DNA of 64,000 nt, taken from NCBI GenBank assembly GCA_015183035.1, contig JACZZP010000009.1, forward strand, positions 310,001-374,000, written 5' to 3'. Of the stretch, positions 24,561 to 36,239 are shown piece by piece (the first letter of the stretch is position 1; the number at the start of each line of letters is the position of its first letter). The notes below the pieces were generated by a model, which had not been told where the DNA came from, made no database searches, and worked only from the letters and a program-made list of their open reading frames with translations. The position numbers and the translations under genes were made by a program. The DNA is from Meloidogyne chitwoodi. Its lineage: Eukaryota; Nematoda; Chromadorea; Rhabditida; Meloidogynidae.

Positions 24561-25813
24561 ATGTATAAAAAATATTTTTACAATAATTTTTTATTTAATT
24601 TAATTTTTATTATTTTTATTTTATTAATTAAACCTTCCTTTATTAAAAATACAAAATTAGGAAAAATAAAAAATTTAAACAATAAAACATTAATTTCTCC
24701 AATTTTTAATAAACTCGATTTAACTAAAAGACCATTAAACTTTTATATAATAGCTAATGGAAAACATGCAATTGTTTTAAATAAAAGTTTGCCTTCTAGT
24801 GAAAATAACATTAATAAAATAGTGGATTATAGTTAGTTTTTAATTTTATTTTTTTTCAACATTTTTTTAAAGGAATTTCTCAACCTCCATTTCAAATAAA
24901 AAATAGAGGTTCAATTATTTTACTTAATGGTAGTTTTTATTTTAAAATTAATTTTATAATATTCTTTAATTTTTAGAAAATTCATTAAATTGGCATTTTG
25001 GTTATCCTTCACTTTTACAAATGTTGGCAGCAAGTGGTCACACTACTATAGCTATGGAAGGGTCTAATGTAGAAAAAATTAAAGAAGCTATTAATTGGGA
25101 AGAACTTCATAATATTTTAATTTTGGGTGATGGAAATAAAGGCTCTCAACTTGCTTTAGAATTAATTGAAAAGTAGCATGAACTAACAAAGTTTCAACAT
25201 CTATACCTCTAAAATGAGTGAATCTTTATTAACATTTCCGGTTTCATTCGATAGAGCAAAAAATTTGCTACAAATTAAAATCAAAACAAAAATTTAAAAT
25301 AATTTGCAAAAAAAGTTAGAGTCAAAAACTCAAAAAATGCAATGTAATCAGTTTTTTAGCTATAACTTTTTTTCTAGTAAATTTACAAATTTCTTTTTAG
25401 ACTCATTTTATAGCTAATTCTTTGCTCTATTAAATGTTTTTAATTTTCTTAAAAAAGATTCATTAGTTCAAGAGTTGTTGAAGTTGGCGCTCTGTTGGGT
25501 CAAGCACTCCGTTTACACTTTTCCCCATTTTAGAGTGCCCAGAATCAAAAAAGAATTAAATGCTGTAATGCTAATAAATCCACCAAAGATATTATCAAAC
25601 AAAATTGAGGATTTTTCAAAAGAAGAAAACAATAAAACTGGAAAAAATAAATTATTTTGGATTTTATTAAAAAAAGAAAAAGAAATTAAAGAAGAATTTC
25701 AACAAGAAAATTTAAAAGAAATTAATTTTGAATGGGAAACTAAAAAGAAGGAAAGTATAGAGAAATTAACACAAATTATAGTTAATTTTCTTGATTTTAT
25801 TCATTCACGATGA
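24561..25813 (+). CDS. Membrane-anchored protein, weakly alpha/beta-hydrolase-like (ABHD14-like?)
   Basis: Exons 24561-24831, 24873-24929, 24977-25172, 25458-25493 and 25534-25813 give 279 residues. An N-terminal hydrophobic segment (FLFNLIFIIFILLI) suggests a signal anchor. The middle reads like the start of an alpha/beta hydrolase: a strand SIILLNEN, then WHFGYPSLLQMLAASG, then ILILGDGNKGSQLALELI where a nucleophile elbow GxSxG would sit. The elbow has Asn in place of Ser, and no Asp or His of a triad is evident later, so the protein would be catalytically inactive if the assignment is right. The tail is Lys/Glu-rich. Reading the last part requires a 40-bp intron (25494-25533); without it the frame stops at 25533. 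Exon 4 begins inside the right arm of a fold-back element that fills intron 3. The gene is likely real or recently decayed; the family call is weak. Confidence 0.45.
25205..25460. repeat. Fold-back element, family 1, filling intron 3 of the ABHD14-like gene
   Basis: The left arm (ATTCGATAGAGCAAAAAATT region) and the right arm (ATTCTTTGCTCTATTAAATG region) are inverted copies. The centre pairs AAAAAAGTTAGAGTC with AGCTATAACTTTTTT. The next exon begins at its right margin, so the element supplies or abuts the splice acceptor. Confidence 0.6.
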
Positions 25814-25929
25814 TTATTATACATAAATTATTTAAGAGAAAATCTCGTTATAAGGGCGTTATTTTTTAAATTCTTTTTATAAATTAATTAATAATATTAA
25901 ATATTAATTTAATTTTTTTAATTAATTTT

Positions 25930-27561
25930 TTAATTTTCTTGAGTATTAATGTTTGTTTTCTTTCGTGTCCTAGCCTGCTCCCACATATTAAATAAATAGG
26001 CAGAAATAGCACAAATAATGGCAAATAAACACAAAGCAAAACCAATTAAAGCTCCTCTTGGATCAAAAAATATAAAAGAATTTATTTAAATATTTTTTTA
26101 AACTTACTTCTAAGAAGCCAATTTTCATAATAAAAATGCTGTACATAACTGAAAAATAAAAAAGTTGAGGGTTTATTTGGGCGCAGGGCTATTTGGACGC
26201 GCGGTCGACTAAATAATTAGTTCCTTTAACTTACGAATATTCGCGAATTTTCTCTGAATCATTTAATTGAGGACAAGGTCTAACCATTACAAAAGCGTCA
26301 AAATCAGAACTTTGCTCTACAATTGCGATATGAATTATATTTGAACTAATGTTACGGATGCGTTCATTAATCTAAAAGAATTAAATTCAGAATGTTAAAA
26401 AATCAGAAATTAAAAATCAGAACTTCAAAATCAGAATTGAGCAATCAGAAATTAAAAAACAATAAAAACATAAGTAAAAAATCAGAACTAAAAATCAGAA
26501 TATTGAAAAATAAACTTACAGTAGACGATTTCCCTCCACCCGTTGTAATCTGCGTTTGCTTATGATTATCAAACTTTAACCGAACATAGCGAAAGAAAGC
26601 TCCATTTTTTGATAGTTGTTGATCAAGATCTTGTAGAATATCCTTTTCATCTGGAAAAGTTTTAACAATTTTTAATATTTTCTAAACTTACTTTTATTGA
26701 CTTCAAAATCAGAAATTACAAAAACAAAATGTCCTCTTCCTTCAATATCTTGTTTAGTTGAATTATTCGAATTTAAATTTGAAAATGTGTTGTTTAAAAT
26801 TAAATTATTTTTACCAATATTTGCTATAATTTTATTTACAAAAATTTTCCAATAATTATTATTATTTGTTTTTCTTTCATTTGAAGAAAATTGAAATTGA
26901 TAGAACTACGGAAAGAAAAAATAAAAGTAAGGTTTAGTTTTATTAAAATAATTCAAGACTGGGTTAACCATTTTTGATAAATTTGGTATCATTTGATAGG
27001 GAACAAAATTCTCTACAAAATGAATATTTATTAAAAAATTTAGATATTTTTTAAAAAAAGTTATGATAAAAAAACTCGAAAAAATGGCACCATTTCCCTC
27101 AATTTTTAAAAATTAAATAAATACTTTTTCAAATTCTGGAAATGAAATTGGATCTTTAATAAGAAAAAAAGATCCATTCTTGATTGCCAATTCAATTTTA
27201 ATTTGTTCATGAAAATACCAACGACAGCCACACAACATTGAACGAACAATTGCCTTGAGAAGGTTAATTTGAGTAAATTTTTCTGTTAAAAGTGGAAGCA
27301 ATAAAATGTCCCATGAAGAGCACTCACCAACTTTAAATAAGAAAATATAATTAAAATTTTAATTCTGAATTTTTCTGATTTAATTCTGATATTTTTTGTT
27401 TTATTCAGATTTTTTTTGGTTTAATTCTGATTTTTTTCTGATTAATTCTGATAGTATCTGAAATTTTTCTGATTTTATTACATACATTGACAAGGAACAG
27501 AACTTATAGTATGGAAAGATAAGAAAATAATTAAATTAAATAAAAAAATAAAAATTCGCAT
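25930..27561 (-). CDS. Unrecognised type I membrane protein
   Basis: Seven minus-strand exons give 309 residues: 27486-27561, 27125-27330, 26692-26905, 26520-26650, 26235-26371, 26108-26148, 25930-26054. The start was set at MRIFIF because a clean signal peptide follows (IFLFNLIIFLSF, then CQC); in-frame codons upstream are low-complexity. The lumenal part is about 240 residues with several Cys (GECSSW, MLCGCRWYF, RPCPQL) and Asn-rich stretches with potential N-glycosylation sites. A single helix near the C-terminus (LIGFALCLFAIICAISAYLF) is followed by a short basic tail ARTRKKT. No family is recognised. It converges with the ABHD14-like gene, stop codons 117 bp apart. The last acceptor (AAGAG at exon 7) is the only one that keeps frame. 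Confidence 0.75.
26985..27100. repeat. Partial fold-back element, family 1, in an intron
   Basis: GGTATCATTTGATAGGGAAC and a later AAAAAAGTTATGATAAAAAA reproduce the left half of the family-1 element. The matching right half is missing, so this is a truncated copy. Confidence 0.45.
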
Positions 27562-28429
27562 AATTTTAAGTTCGATAATTTTATTATTGTAAAATGTAGA
27601 GATTTTTTGATTGATCTGTGATTTGCATAATATTAAAATTTGTCTATTACTAAGGAAAAATGTGTGTTGTTTTCTCTTAAGGATAAATTGATGTGATGGT
27701 ATGTATTTGAATAAATAATAAAAAAACAATATCAGAATTAAAACAAGAATAAAATCAGAATTAAATCAAAATAATATAAGAATAAAATCAAAACAATTAC
27801 AGAATTAAATCAAAACAATTTCAGAATAAAAGCAAAACAATATCAGAATTAAAATGAATAATATAAGAATAAAATCAAAACAATTACAGAATTAAATCAA
27901 AACAATTTCAGAATAAAAGCAAAACAATATCAGAATTAAAATGAATAAAATCAGAATAAAATCAAAACAATTTCAGATTTAATCAAAACAATATAAGAAT
28001 TAAATCAAAACAATATCAGAATTAAATCAGAAATATTTCCATTTTATACCTTTAAAAAAGTTGTCCAAAAAACAAAGTAAAACTTCTCTCATTTTACCTT
28101 AAAGGTTAATGACACCTTTTTTGACTTTTATTAAATTGATCACTTTAATGTATTTTCTCTTCACTTTTATAAAATAAATAAACTTGTTTTTGTTTAAAAG
28201 GAGCTTATCGTTCCGACCCATAAAAAATCCTTGGCCTTTTATAATAAAAATGAGGCAAAAACATCCACCCGTTAAACTCTATAAAATTATTATTTTTTTA
28301 TTAAAATTATTAAAGAATATTTTTTATTGTTTATTAAATTTACAACATTTTTTGCATAAGGGGGAGGTTTACTTCGCGCAGTTTTTTTGTTGTAACTTAA
28401 AAACAAAAAAATAAATTTTTTTAAATATT
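27562..28429. other. Divergent spacer with (ATCAGAATTAAAATCAAAAC)-type repeats
   Basis: Positions 27730-28040 are a degenerate tandem of TCAGAATTAAATCAAAACAA units. The remaining part to the next gene is AT-rich. The plus-strand open frame 28184-28414 lacks conserved content and splice partners and was not accepted as a gene. Confidence 0.55.
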
Positions 28430-31231
28430 ATGCATAATGATAATCTTAATAAAATACTGTCGATTTTATTATTATTTTTATTTTTGGCCAATACACTATC
28501 CAAAGAATTGGAAAGGTTTAGATTTGGAAGTAAGTTCTAAAATTAAAGTTTGATTATATAAAAATCAGAATTAAATTAAAAATGTAAAAATAAAATCAAA
28601 ACAATAACAGAATTAAAACAATAATAAGTCAGAATAAATAAGAATTTCCCAATTTAGAAGGCAATGTTTTAATGGATGAGGCACAATTACAATTAGCAGA
28701 AGAAAAGGATTACAGTCAAGATTTTGAGGAGGACTTGTTAGGTAATGAGCATGGAGATATTTATGATGAACACCTGGCAAAACTACCACAATTTGAATTA
28801 CACAAGCTTGGAAAGAATTTGGGCTGGATACAGGCAAAATTAAAATCAGAATAAATTCAGAATTAACCCGAAAAATATCAGAAAAAACAGAAAGATCAGA
28901 ATTAAATAGCAGAATTAAATCAGAAAAAATCATAATAAAATAAAAAATATCAGAATTAAATCAGAAAAGTTTATTTAAATTTTATTTTTCCTCTTTTCAG
29001 CTTCCTATTGTAACACGTAAAAAGCCTTTATGGAGTACTCCATCGCCTAAGACTCGGCCTTTCAGTCATTCTTGGGCTTGGCTGTATACAAAACCACCAA
29101 CAGCGGTCACACAAAAAACAAAATTGTCCCCATTCATTTTATCAACAACGGAAGCAATTAATAAAGAAAATAAGGAAGAAAAATCGCAAATAATCAATAG
29201 GGGAACAACAAAAACAATTAATAATTCAAATAAATTTAATAAAAATGAAACAAATTTGACTACAAAAATTATAGAACAAATAAAAATTAATAAAGAACAA
29301 CAATTATTAAATAAAGCGGTGAAAAATGAGAAAGAACGAATTTTTACGGCAACAATGACTAGGTTTTTAAAAAATTTTCCAGGGATGGACGCAAGCGGGG
29401 ATTAATCCCAAAATATTTTTTAAATATTTCTTATAGTTTTGACTATCTACTCCATAAATTTCATAATTTTGAATTATTGGTTGTAAGGTTATGGCTGGAA
29501 AACTTGATAAAATGGCCTAAAATTGGATATTTTTAAACATAAATTTCAAAATACTAAACCAAAAATTCTGAAATTTTTGGAGATTGTGGAAAACCAGGTT
29601 TAGGATATCTATGCAAAATTTCACTTTTCTATTCTAATAGAAAGGTACCTATTTTATTTTATTACTCGCCAAATGTGTCCTTTCTATTGGAGAACCCCAT
29701 GATAATTCTTTTTTGTCTTCTCTAATGTTTTCTATGAAATTGTCTTTATAATAAATTAAATTCATATTTTAAAGTAAAAAATATGCAAAAAATTTAAAAT
29801 ATTTCTAGCACTAAAGCTATTACCACTACCTCTCCTACAACAACAATTACTACTACTATAGAAAAGGATGAAAGAGAAAATTTAATTGAAAGATTGCGAA
29901 AATTAATTAAAATAGCAAATTTGAGAGGGTTTGTAATTTAAATTAGCTATATTTGTATTTTTTTCAGAATTTTTCCATCAAATAGCAATAAAGTTGTAGT
30001 GGAAGTTCGTTCAAATGTTATCGCCGTTAAACCGTCTATTGATGAAAAAAATGTGACACAGAGTGGAGGTTTTGTATTGCCTAGATCTTGGATTAATGAA
30101 CAAGATGATTCTTTGGTTATTCAAAGTTGGGAAAAGTAAGAAAATTTAGCTTAAATTTTGGCTAAAATGCTTGTTTTTATGATTAAAGTAGTGCTGAACC
30201 TAGTAGGCGCTATCCTCTATAAGTATTGAATAAATTATCCGTTTGAGATAAAATTGATATCATTTGATAGAGAAAAGAAAATACTACAAAATAAAATTAA
30301 AGTCAAAATTTTAAATGAAAATATAAAAATAGTAAAGCCAAAAAACCTTCAAAAATTGACATTTTTCTTATTTTTTGATTATAACTTTTTTATACATTTA
30401 CATAAAATTCTGATTTTTTGATTTCTAATTTCATTCTCTATCAAATATTATCAAAAGAATTTAAAACTGTTAATTTTTTCAAAAGTTATAAGCGTTGGAG
30501 CTCACTTTGTTTTTTTGTAGAGAACACTCACGTCAGCCAGAACATTCAATTCTTTCACCTTTACAAAATGATTTAAATGAAAAAGAAAATTTAGTTTCAA
30601 CACAAGAGCCTTTTACAAACTTACAATTATCACAAAAAACAAACCAGGAAACATCAACAATAGCAAAAACACCAAGAAAAACAATAAAAACAACACCAGA
30701 AACAACAAAAACACCAATGACAACAATAACAAATACAAAGACAACAACAATGTCAATAACTCAAACACCAATAAAAACAACAAAACAAACAACAACTACA
30801 CCAACAACAATGACAACACTAAAAACAAAAACAACAACAACTAATACTCTCCCTAAAAAGAAAGGAATATTTAAACCAACTTTTATTCACTCCGAAAAAT
30901 ACAGGCATAAAGGCAACTAAAAAAACATAAAAAAACATTTAAAGTTTATTTTAATTATTTAAAAAAGGTCCAACATTTAATTGCCGTGTATTAGATGCTG
31001 CAATAGATGGAAAACCGAGTGAATACAGTGACCAGACTTGTGACTTTCCTGGTATTTTTTAAAATTTATTTTTCATTTTTTACTTTTAAATAAATTAAAT
31101 GAATAGTTTCTGATGACACTTGTAAATGTACTTATGAAGTTTCTGGGCGTGATGAGGAAGGGTGTGCCATTGGATTTATTTACACCTGCAGGAGGACACA
31201 GAAACCCTCAAATAATGAATTGATAAATTAA
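28430..31231 (+). CDS. Secreted Thr-rich (mucin-like) protein with Cys-rich C-terminus
   Basis: Eight exons give 508 residues: 28430-28529, 28658-28833, 29001-29362, 29809-29928, 29968-30135, 30521-30912, 30968-31051, 31107-31231. A signal peptide (ILSILLLFLFLANTLS) starts the protein. An acidic segment (KDYSQDFEEDLLG) follows, then Lys/Asn-rich sequence, then in exon 6 a long run of Thr with Lys and Pro suited to O-glycosylation. The C-terminal ~70 residues are different and look like the functional domain: NCRVLDAAIDG, YSDQTCDFP, DDTCKCTYEVSG, EGCAIGFIYTC, seven cysteines in all. The family is not recognised. Introns 2 (from 28834) and 6 (from 30913) can only be spliced in frame from GC donors. 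Two dispersed repeats lie in introns 3 and 5. Confidence 0.7.
29436..29630. repeat. Dispersed repeat, family 2, copy in an intron
   Basis: The segment containing GGCCTAAAATTGGATATTTT and CTGAAATTTTTGGAGATTGT reappears as its reverse complement at 31571-31772, with high similarity by eye over the whole length. A looser copy is at 43010-43205. Confidence 0.7.
30255..30453. repeat. Fold-back element, family 1
   Basis: TGATATCATTTGATAGAG on the left is mirrored by CTCTATCAAATATTATCA on the right, 199 bp end to end, inside intron 5 of the Thr-rich secreted gene. Internal AAAAATTGACATTTTT is also palindromic. Confidence 0.65.
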
Positions 31232-32865
31232 AAAATCTTTTTTTTCAACTTTTCTAAATTTGTTTGTAAATATATTTGATTAATTATTTTGAAAAACAAT
31301 TTATTAAAAAATTTTTTCCATTGAAACTCGTATAAATATAAAATCTCGTTATAAGTACACTGAGCAAAAAATAAATTTTGAAGAGGTTAAAGTAATTATT
31401 TTTAAATATTTTTGCAAAAATTGTCATTCATTCGGTCTTTTATTTTTTTCTCTCTTTTGCTTTTTCAATTTGTTTAAAATTTTTGCAAATTTGTTTGCTG
31501 TCTACACAAATGTAGGGATTGACGTTAGGGCGCGCAAGCTTCTAAAATTGTTAATAAAATACCTAGAAACGTAAAATTTTGTATAGATATGCAAAACCTG
31601 GTTTTCCACAATCTCCAAAAATTTCAGAATTTTAAGTTCAGTATTTTGAAAGTTATGTTCAAAAATATCCAATTTTGGGCCATTTTTTCAAGTTTTTCAG
31701 CTATAACTTTAAAACTACAGATTTAAAAATTCTGAAATTTATAGAGTAGATAGTCAAGACCATAAAAAATAGCTATAAAAAATTTCAAGATTTTATATAA
31801 TGAATTATTAGAACTTTTTTGAGCGCGCGCCCAACCGATCCTACGTCTAAACTCCAACGCCCAACGCAGAAAAGAGCAAAATATTTTGTATTTATTTTTG
31901 AAATTAATTTTTATTTTTGTAAAAAATACTTTAAAAATTTAAAGAGATGACTAATGAATGACAACATACATATTTTTCTTTTATTTTTGTTCCTAGACTA
32001 TTCACATTTATTTTTTCATAATTTTAAGAGATTGACGTGTACACATTTTAATCCGATTTTTTATTAATTTTGTCATCAAAAGATAAGAAAATGGTTCTAT
32101 TCTCAGCTTATTTAATTTTTTAATATTTTTAAAAATTTTATGAGAAATTATTCCTTTTGACCGATTTGTCCTTGAGCATTTTGTTAATTTTAAAAATAAA
32201 CTTGAATTGCGCCTGGACATTTAATTTAATTTTTATTTTTAGGGTGTGAAAAAAAGAGTAATTATTTAAAAAAGGAATTTTCCTCGAAAAAAAAACATTT
32301 TTTAAATTAATTATTTTTATTTATTTTCTCAAGAAATCTAAATCTACTTTTTTAATTTAACATTTTATATAAATATATATTTAATTTTTGTATTTTAACA
32401 TTTTCATGTGAGAATAAAATAATTTCTTTTATTTTCTAAGAAAATTTATTTTTTTTCTTTTTTAATATTTAATTTTGCCAAGAAAATAAAAAGAAACAAA
32501 AGAACAAACATGTGTTTTGTGGCTAATTAACGCGCGCTACATTTCTATCCTTTTATATATTCCAATTAAAATAAAACATTTAATTTTATATATTTAATTT
32601 AAAATGTTAAAAATTGTGTTCTTAAACTTTAATTTTTTTTAAATTTCTAAAATAATTTTTTTAATTAACTAAATGGATTTTAATTAGATGCCTTTATATA
32701 CCTGTGCCTTTATAATCCAATGCCATTATATGGAGTTAAAATTAAAAATTAAAAATTTTTAGTATTACAAAAAAAAAAAATTTCCAAAATACAAAAAATT
32801 TAAAATATTTAAAAATAAATTTAATTATAATTTTATTTATTTTTTAGTGTTTATTAAACTAATTT
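31232..32865. other. Intergenic spacer with repeats
   Basis: Holds AATCTCGTTATAAGTACAC just after the upstream gene (31341-31360), a family-2 repeat (31571-31772) and GC-rich flanking words GACGTTAGGGCGCGCAAGC (31521) and GCGCGCGCCCAACC (31822), which look like the outer ends of a larger inverted element. The minus-strand open frame 32008-32220 has no splice or family support. Confidence 0.5.
31571..31772. repeat. Dispersed repeat, family 2, inverted copy
   Basis: Reverse complement of 29436-29630 with only scattered differences visible. The two copies are about 2 kb apart and bracket exons 4-8 of the Thr-rich secreted gene, so that transcript segment could in principle fold or the DNA invert between them. 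Confidence 0.7.
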
Positions 32866-35493
32866 ATGCGTTTCTTTACCATTTTCCCACAGCAACAACA
32901 AATTGATAATAAAATATTTACTCATTTTCAATATGTTGGCCTTTTTATATTAGCATTATTTACTTGTTTTTGTATTTTTGCAAATTTAATTACGTTTTTT
33001 CTTTTAATATTCTCCAAACAACGTTCTTCTAGTAGAACAACAAATTTATATATTATTAGTTTATGTTTAGCTGATTTAGGTATTGGCTGTGTTGTTATGC
33101 CTTTAATGCTTTGTTATGAATGGAGGTGAGTTATCAGATTTAAAATCAGTTCCATAATTTTAATCAGAATAAAATCTGAACATTTCAAAAATAAACCAGA
33201 ATTAAATAGAATAATATGAGAACAAAAATCAGAATAACATCTGAACATCTCAAAATAAAAATCAGAATAAAATCTGAACATATCAGAACAAAAATCAGAA
33301 TAAAATCTGAACATATCAGAATAAAAATCAGAATAAAATCTGAACATATCAGAATAAAAATCAGAATAAAAATCAGAATAAAAATCAGAATAAAAATCAG
33401 AATAATTTTAGAAATAACTTCCCACAATGGCTCTGTCAATTTTGGCAATTAGCTGATCTTCTTTTTTGTACAGAATCGTTATATTCAATTTGTGCAATTG
33501 CATTAGACCGTGTTTGGAATTTGGAAAAGCCTTTACGTGTATTTACAAGTAGCAAAAACAGAGCAAAACGATTAATGTTATTTATTTGGATTTTGCCTGT
33601 GCTAATATGGATGCCAGTCTACTTTGTTGTTTTCCCGTAAATCAGAATTTTAATAAAAAGAATTAAATATCAAAATAAGACTAGCATTAATTAAAAAAAA
33701 TCAGAATTACTATTAGAAAAATCAGAATTACAATCAGAATTAAGATTAGAATAACACAAAAACCAATAAATAAAATCAGAATTAATAAATAAACTTTTCA
33801 GAACTAAAAAAATTGCTAATGTTGGACTGCAACAGTCAAACAATTTTCATTGTTTTCCTTCTCGTGAAGTGGCAAAACAAGTTTTCTGGGTAGCACTGCC
33901 TGCTTTATATTTACCAGCGATTTTTCTGGTTATTATTTATTTTTTTATAAAATTAATTTTTTTTAATTTAATTTTTTTTTAAATTTAGATTTGTCTTTTT
34001 CTTCGTATTTCTTTTGTTGTTAATAAACATTTAAAATTTTTACGGGAACATTCATCTCTTCCCAACTTAGCGCCTCTTCCTACTAATACTAACCAACAAC
34101 CATTACAACAACAATCATATCCAATACAAATTAATCAATACGAGAATGGTTGCAATAAAATTGAAAGAATTGAAAAAACAAAAAATAATGGAAAAAGAGC
34201 TTCAGGTGAAAATCTCTTACTTATCCCACCCGAAAAACTGAGCCTAGAATAACTAAGAAAGATTTGGGCTTTGTGGGAATGGATTAAGTCAGAAATTCAA
34301 TTATTCTAGCTTGGGATGTAGTAATAGGTGAAAAAATATATCACTATTTACAGTCTGTGAGACATCAAAAAACAACAATAATAACAATAAATTTTTACGA
34401 AAAATTTCGCTTCCTCAATATTGTAGAAAATCAACAATTGCTGTACAACAAATAAATGAAGAGAAAAAAGTTAAGACAAGATTAGCAGTAATAAATGATG
34501 TGGAAATTGATAATTTGGTAAGCATTTTGTTCTGATTTTTTATTTATTAATTCTGATTTTTTTAAATATTAATTCTGGTTTTATTATTTATTAATTCTGA
34601 TTTTTTTAAATATTAATTTTGGTTTTTTTATTTATTAATTCTGGTTTTATTATTTATTAATTCTGATTTTTTTAAATATTAATTTTGGTTTTTTTATTTA
34701 TTAATTCTGGTTTTATTCTGATCTTAATTCTTATTTTTTAAGCAAAACAAAAAGGAGAATAACGAAACAACTGAAGCAGCTACTTTTTTTATTTCAGAAG
34801 AAGAAGAAGAAAAAGATTTTAATTTAAATAAACATTTAAAACAAAGACAACAACGCCTTTCTTCTGCTAGATTTTCAATTATAACATTTTCTGAAAATAT
34901 TGCTTTAATACTTCAAAGGGAAGGTGTTACACAACAAATTAAAGCAGCTAAAGCTGTAGCTCTTATTCTTTGTTGTTTTCTTCTATGCTGGTATGTTTTG
35001 TATGTTATGTTTTTGTAATGTTTTTGTACTTCTTTTGTAATGTTTTTGTTTATGTTTTTGCAATGTTTTTTTATAATGTTTATGTTTTTGTAATTCTTTT
35101 ATAATGTTTTTATTATGTTTATTTTGTTTTATAATGTTTTTCTAATGTTTTTGTGATATTTCTGTTCATGTTTTTGAATAACTTTATGAATAATATTCTG
35201 ATTTGTTTGTTTTATTTATTTGAAATGAAACAAACAATAAATCTAAAACACATTTTTATTAAAGGTTTCCATTTTTGCTTGTTTGGCCTCTTCGTATTTT
35301 TATGCCCAATTTAATTTCTGATAGAGTTTTTCGACTTTGTCTATGGTTAAATTATTCATGTTCAACGTTTAATCCTTTACTTTATACATTATCTACACCA
35401 AAAATACGTTCTTTATTTAATAACAAAAAATTAAAATTTATTTTTGCTGAGGTAGGAAAGAATAAAAAAAGCAAGAATGATGATTTTGTTTAA
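32866..35493 (+). CDS. Aminergic-type G-protein-coupled receptor (rhodopsin class)
   Basis: Seven exons give 489 residues: 32866-33125, 33412-33636, 33802-33928, 33989-34205, 34354-34517, 34743-34990, 35265-35493. TM1 (YVGLFILALFTCFCIFANLI) carries the N of the N-x-x-x-F motif. TM2 reads SLCLADLGIG. TM3 (LADLLFCTESLYSICAIALD) has the Asp that binds amines in this class, followed by DRVW in place of DRYW. TM6 has CCFLLCWFPF, the aromatic FxxCWxPF motif, and TM7 ends NPLLY. Loop 3 is about 200 residues, rich in Gln, Asn and Lys, typical of invertebrate biogenic-amine receptors. The ligand cannot be assigned. An acceptor-like TTTTTAG 19 bp before the start could be a trans-splice site. Intron 1 holds a TCAGAATAAAAA tandem repeat. 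Confidence 0.85.
33160..33405. repeat. AATCAGAATAAAAATCAGAA tandem repeat in the GPCR intron 1
   Basis: Alternating units of AATCAGAATAAAATCTGAAC and ATATCAGAACAAAAATCAG, ending in pure AAAATCAGAATA units. It generates spurious open frames on both strands rich in Ile/Lys or Phe/Ser. Confidence 0.75.
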
Positions 35494-36239
35494 TTAAATT
35501 ATTTTATTATTACATATTTTTTTAAAATAAAAATTAAATTTCAATAGGATTTTAAATTTTATTACATTATTTGAACAGTGAAAAAAAAAGAAAATTGTAA
35601 ACAAAAATTTTTTTTTAATACATAGTATTTCTCAGACTTATTTTAATTAAATTAAATATTACACAAATCTCTCTCTTCGATAATTGATTTTAAATTTAAT
35701 TTATTTTTCGTTGAAAAATTAATTTAAACAGAACTAGTATTCTTTGGTAGAGTGCTAGGATCAGTTAAGTCTTTACTCTATAATTCATTACGAAATTAAT
35801 CGTTTATAATGTTTTTGGTATATTTTAATAGAGAATTAAATTTTCTACTAATTCTACTAAATTCAATTTTTTGGAAAATTTTACTCAAAGTTGAAGTCAA
35901 AAAACCTCCAAAAATTGACATTTTTGTTATATTTTGGCTATAACTTTAGTTTAATTAAACCCAAAATTTTGATATTTTATCATTTTATAGGAAATTTAAT
36001 TTTCTATCTAATGGTATCAAAAATTAATTAAAAATATTTATTTGTTCGTGAGATATAAGGCATAGAATCACCCGATAATGCCTAGACTCAAATAACCAAA
36101 TGTTCCAAAAATTAACTTTTTTTTCATTTTTTCAATCCTCACAGGACATTAATATAAATCGTTCCATATATTAAATACCTTCCTCTCCTTTTCCTTTCCC
36201 AATATTCCCTCATTTATTTTAATATACGTATAGCGTTGT
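35494..36239. other. Intergenic spacer with a fold-back element
   Basis: A family-1 fold-back element (35817-36019; ends GGTATATTTTAATAGAGAA and TTTCTATCTAATGGTATCAA) occupies its middle. Nothing coding was seen. Confidence 0.5.
35817..36019. repeat. Fold-back element, family 1
   Basis: Inverted ends GGTATATTTTAATAGAGAA and TTTCTATCTAATGGTATC are about 200 bp apart. The centre shows AAAAATTGACATTTTTGTTA and GGCTATAACTTT, shared with other copies. Confidence 0.55.

Noticed and set aside
28184..28414. Possible small gene upstream of the Thr-rich secreted gene
   Set aside because: Low-complexity Leu/Ile/Lys composition with no flanking splice sites; it ends just before the real start at 28430.
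30613..30795. Minus-strand Leu-rich open frame
   Set aside because: Complement of the Thr-rich coding exon 30521-30912.
32008..32220. Minus-strand open frame of 70 codons
   Set aside because: Basic, low-information sequence in a repeat-rich spacer with no splice partner, family resemblance or signal.
33114..33452. Open frames on both strands in GPCR intron 1
   Set aside because: Products of the TCAGAATAAAAA tandem repeat.
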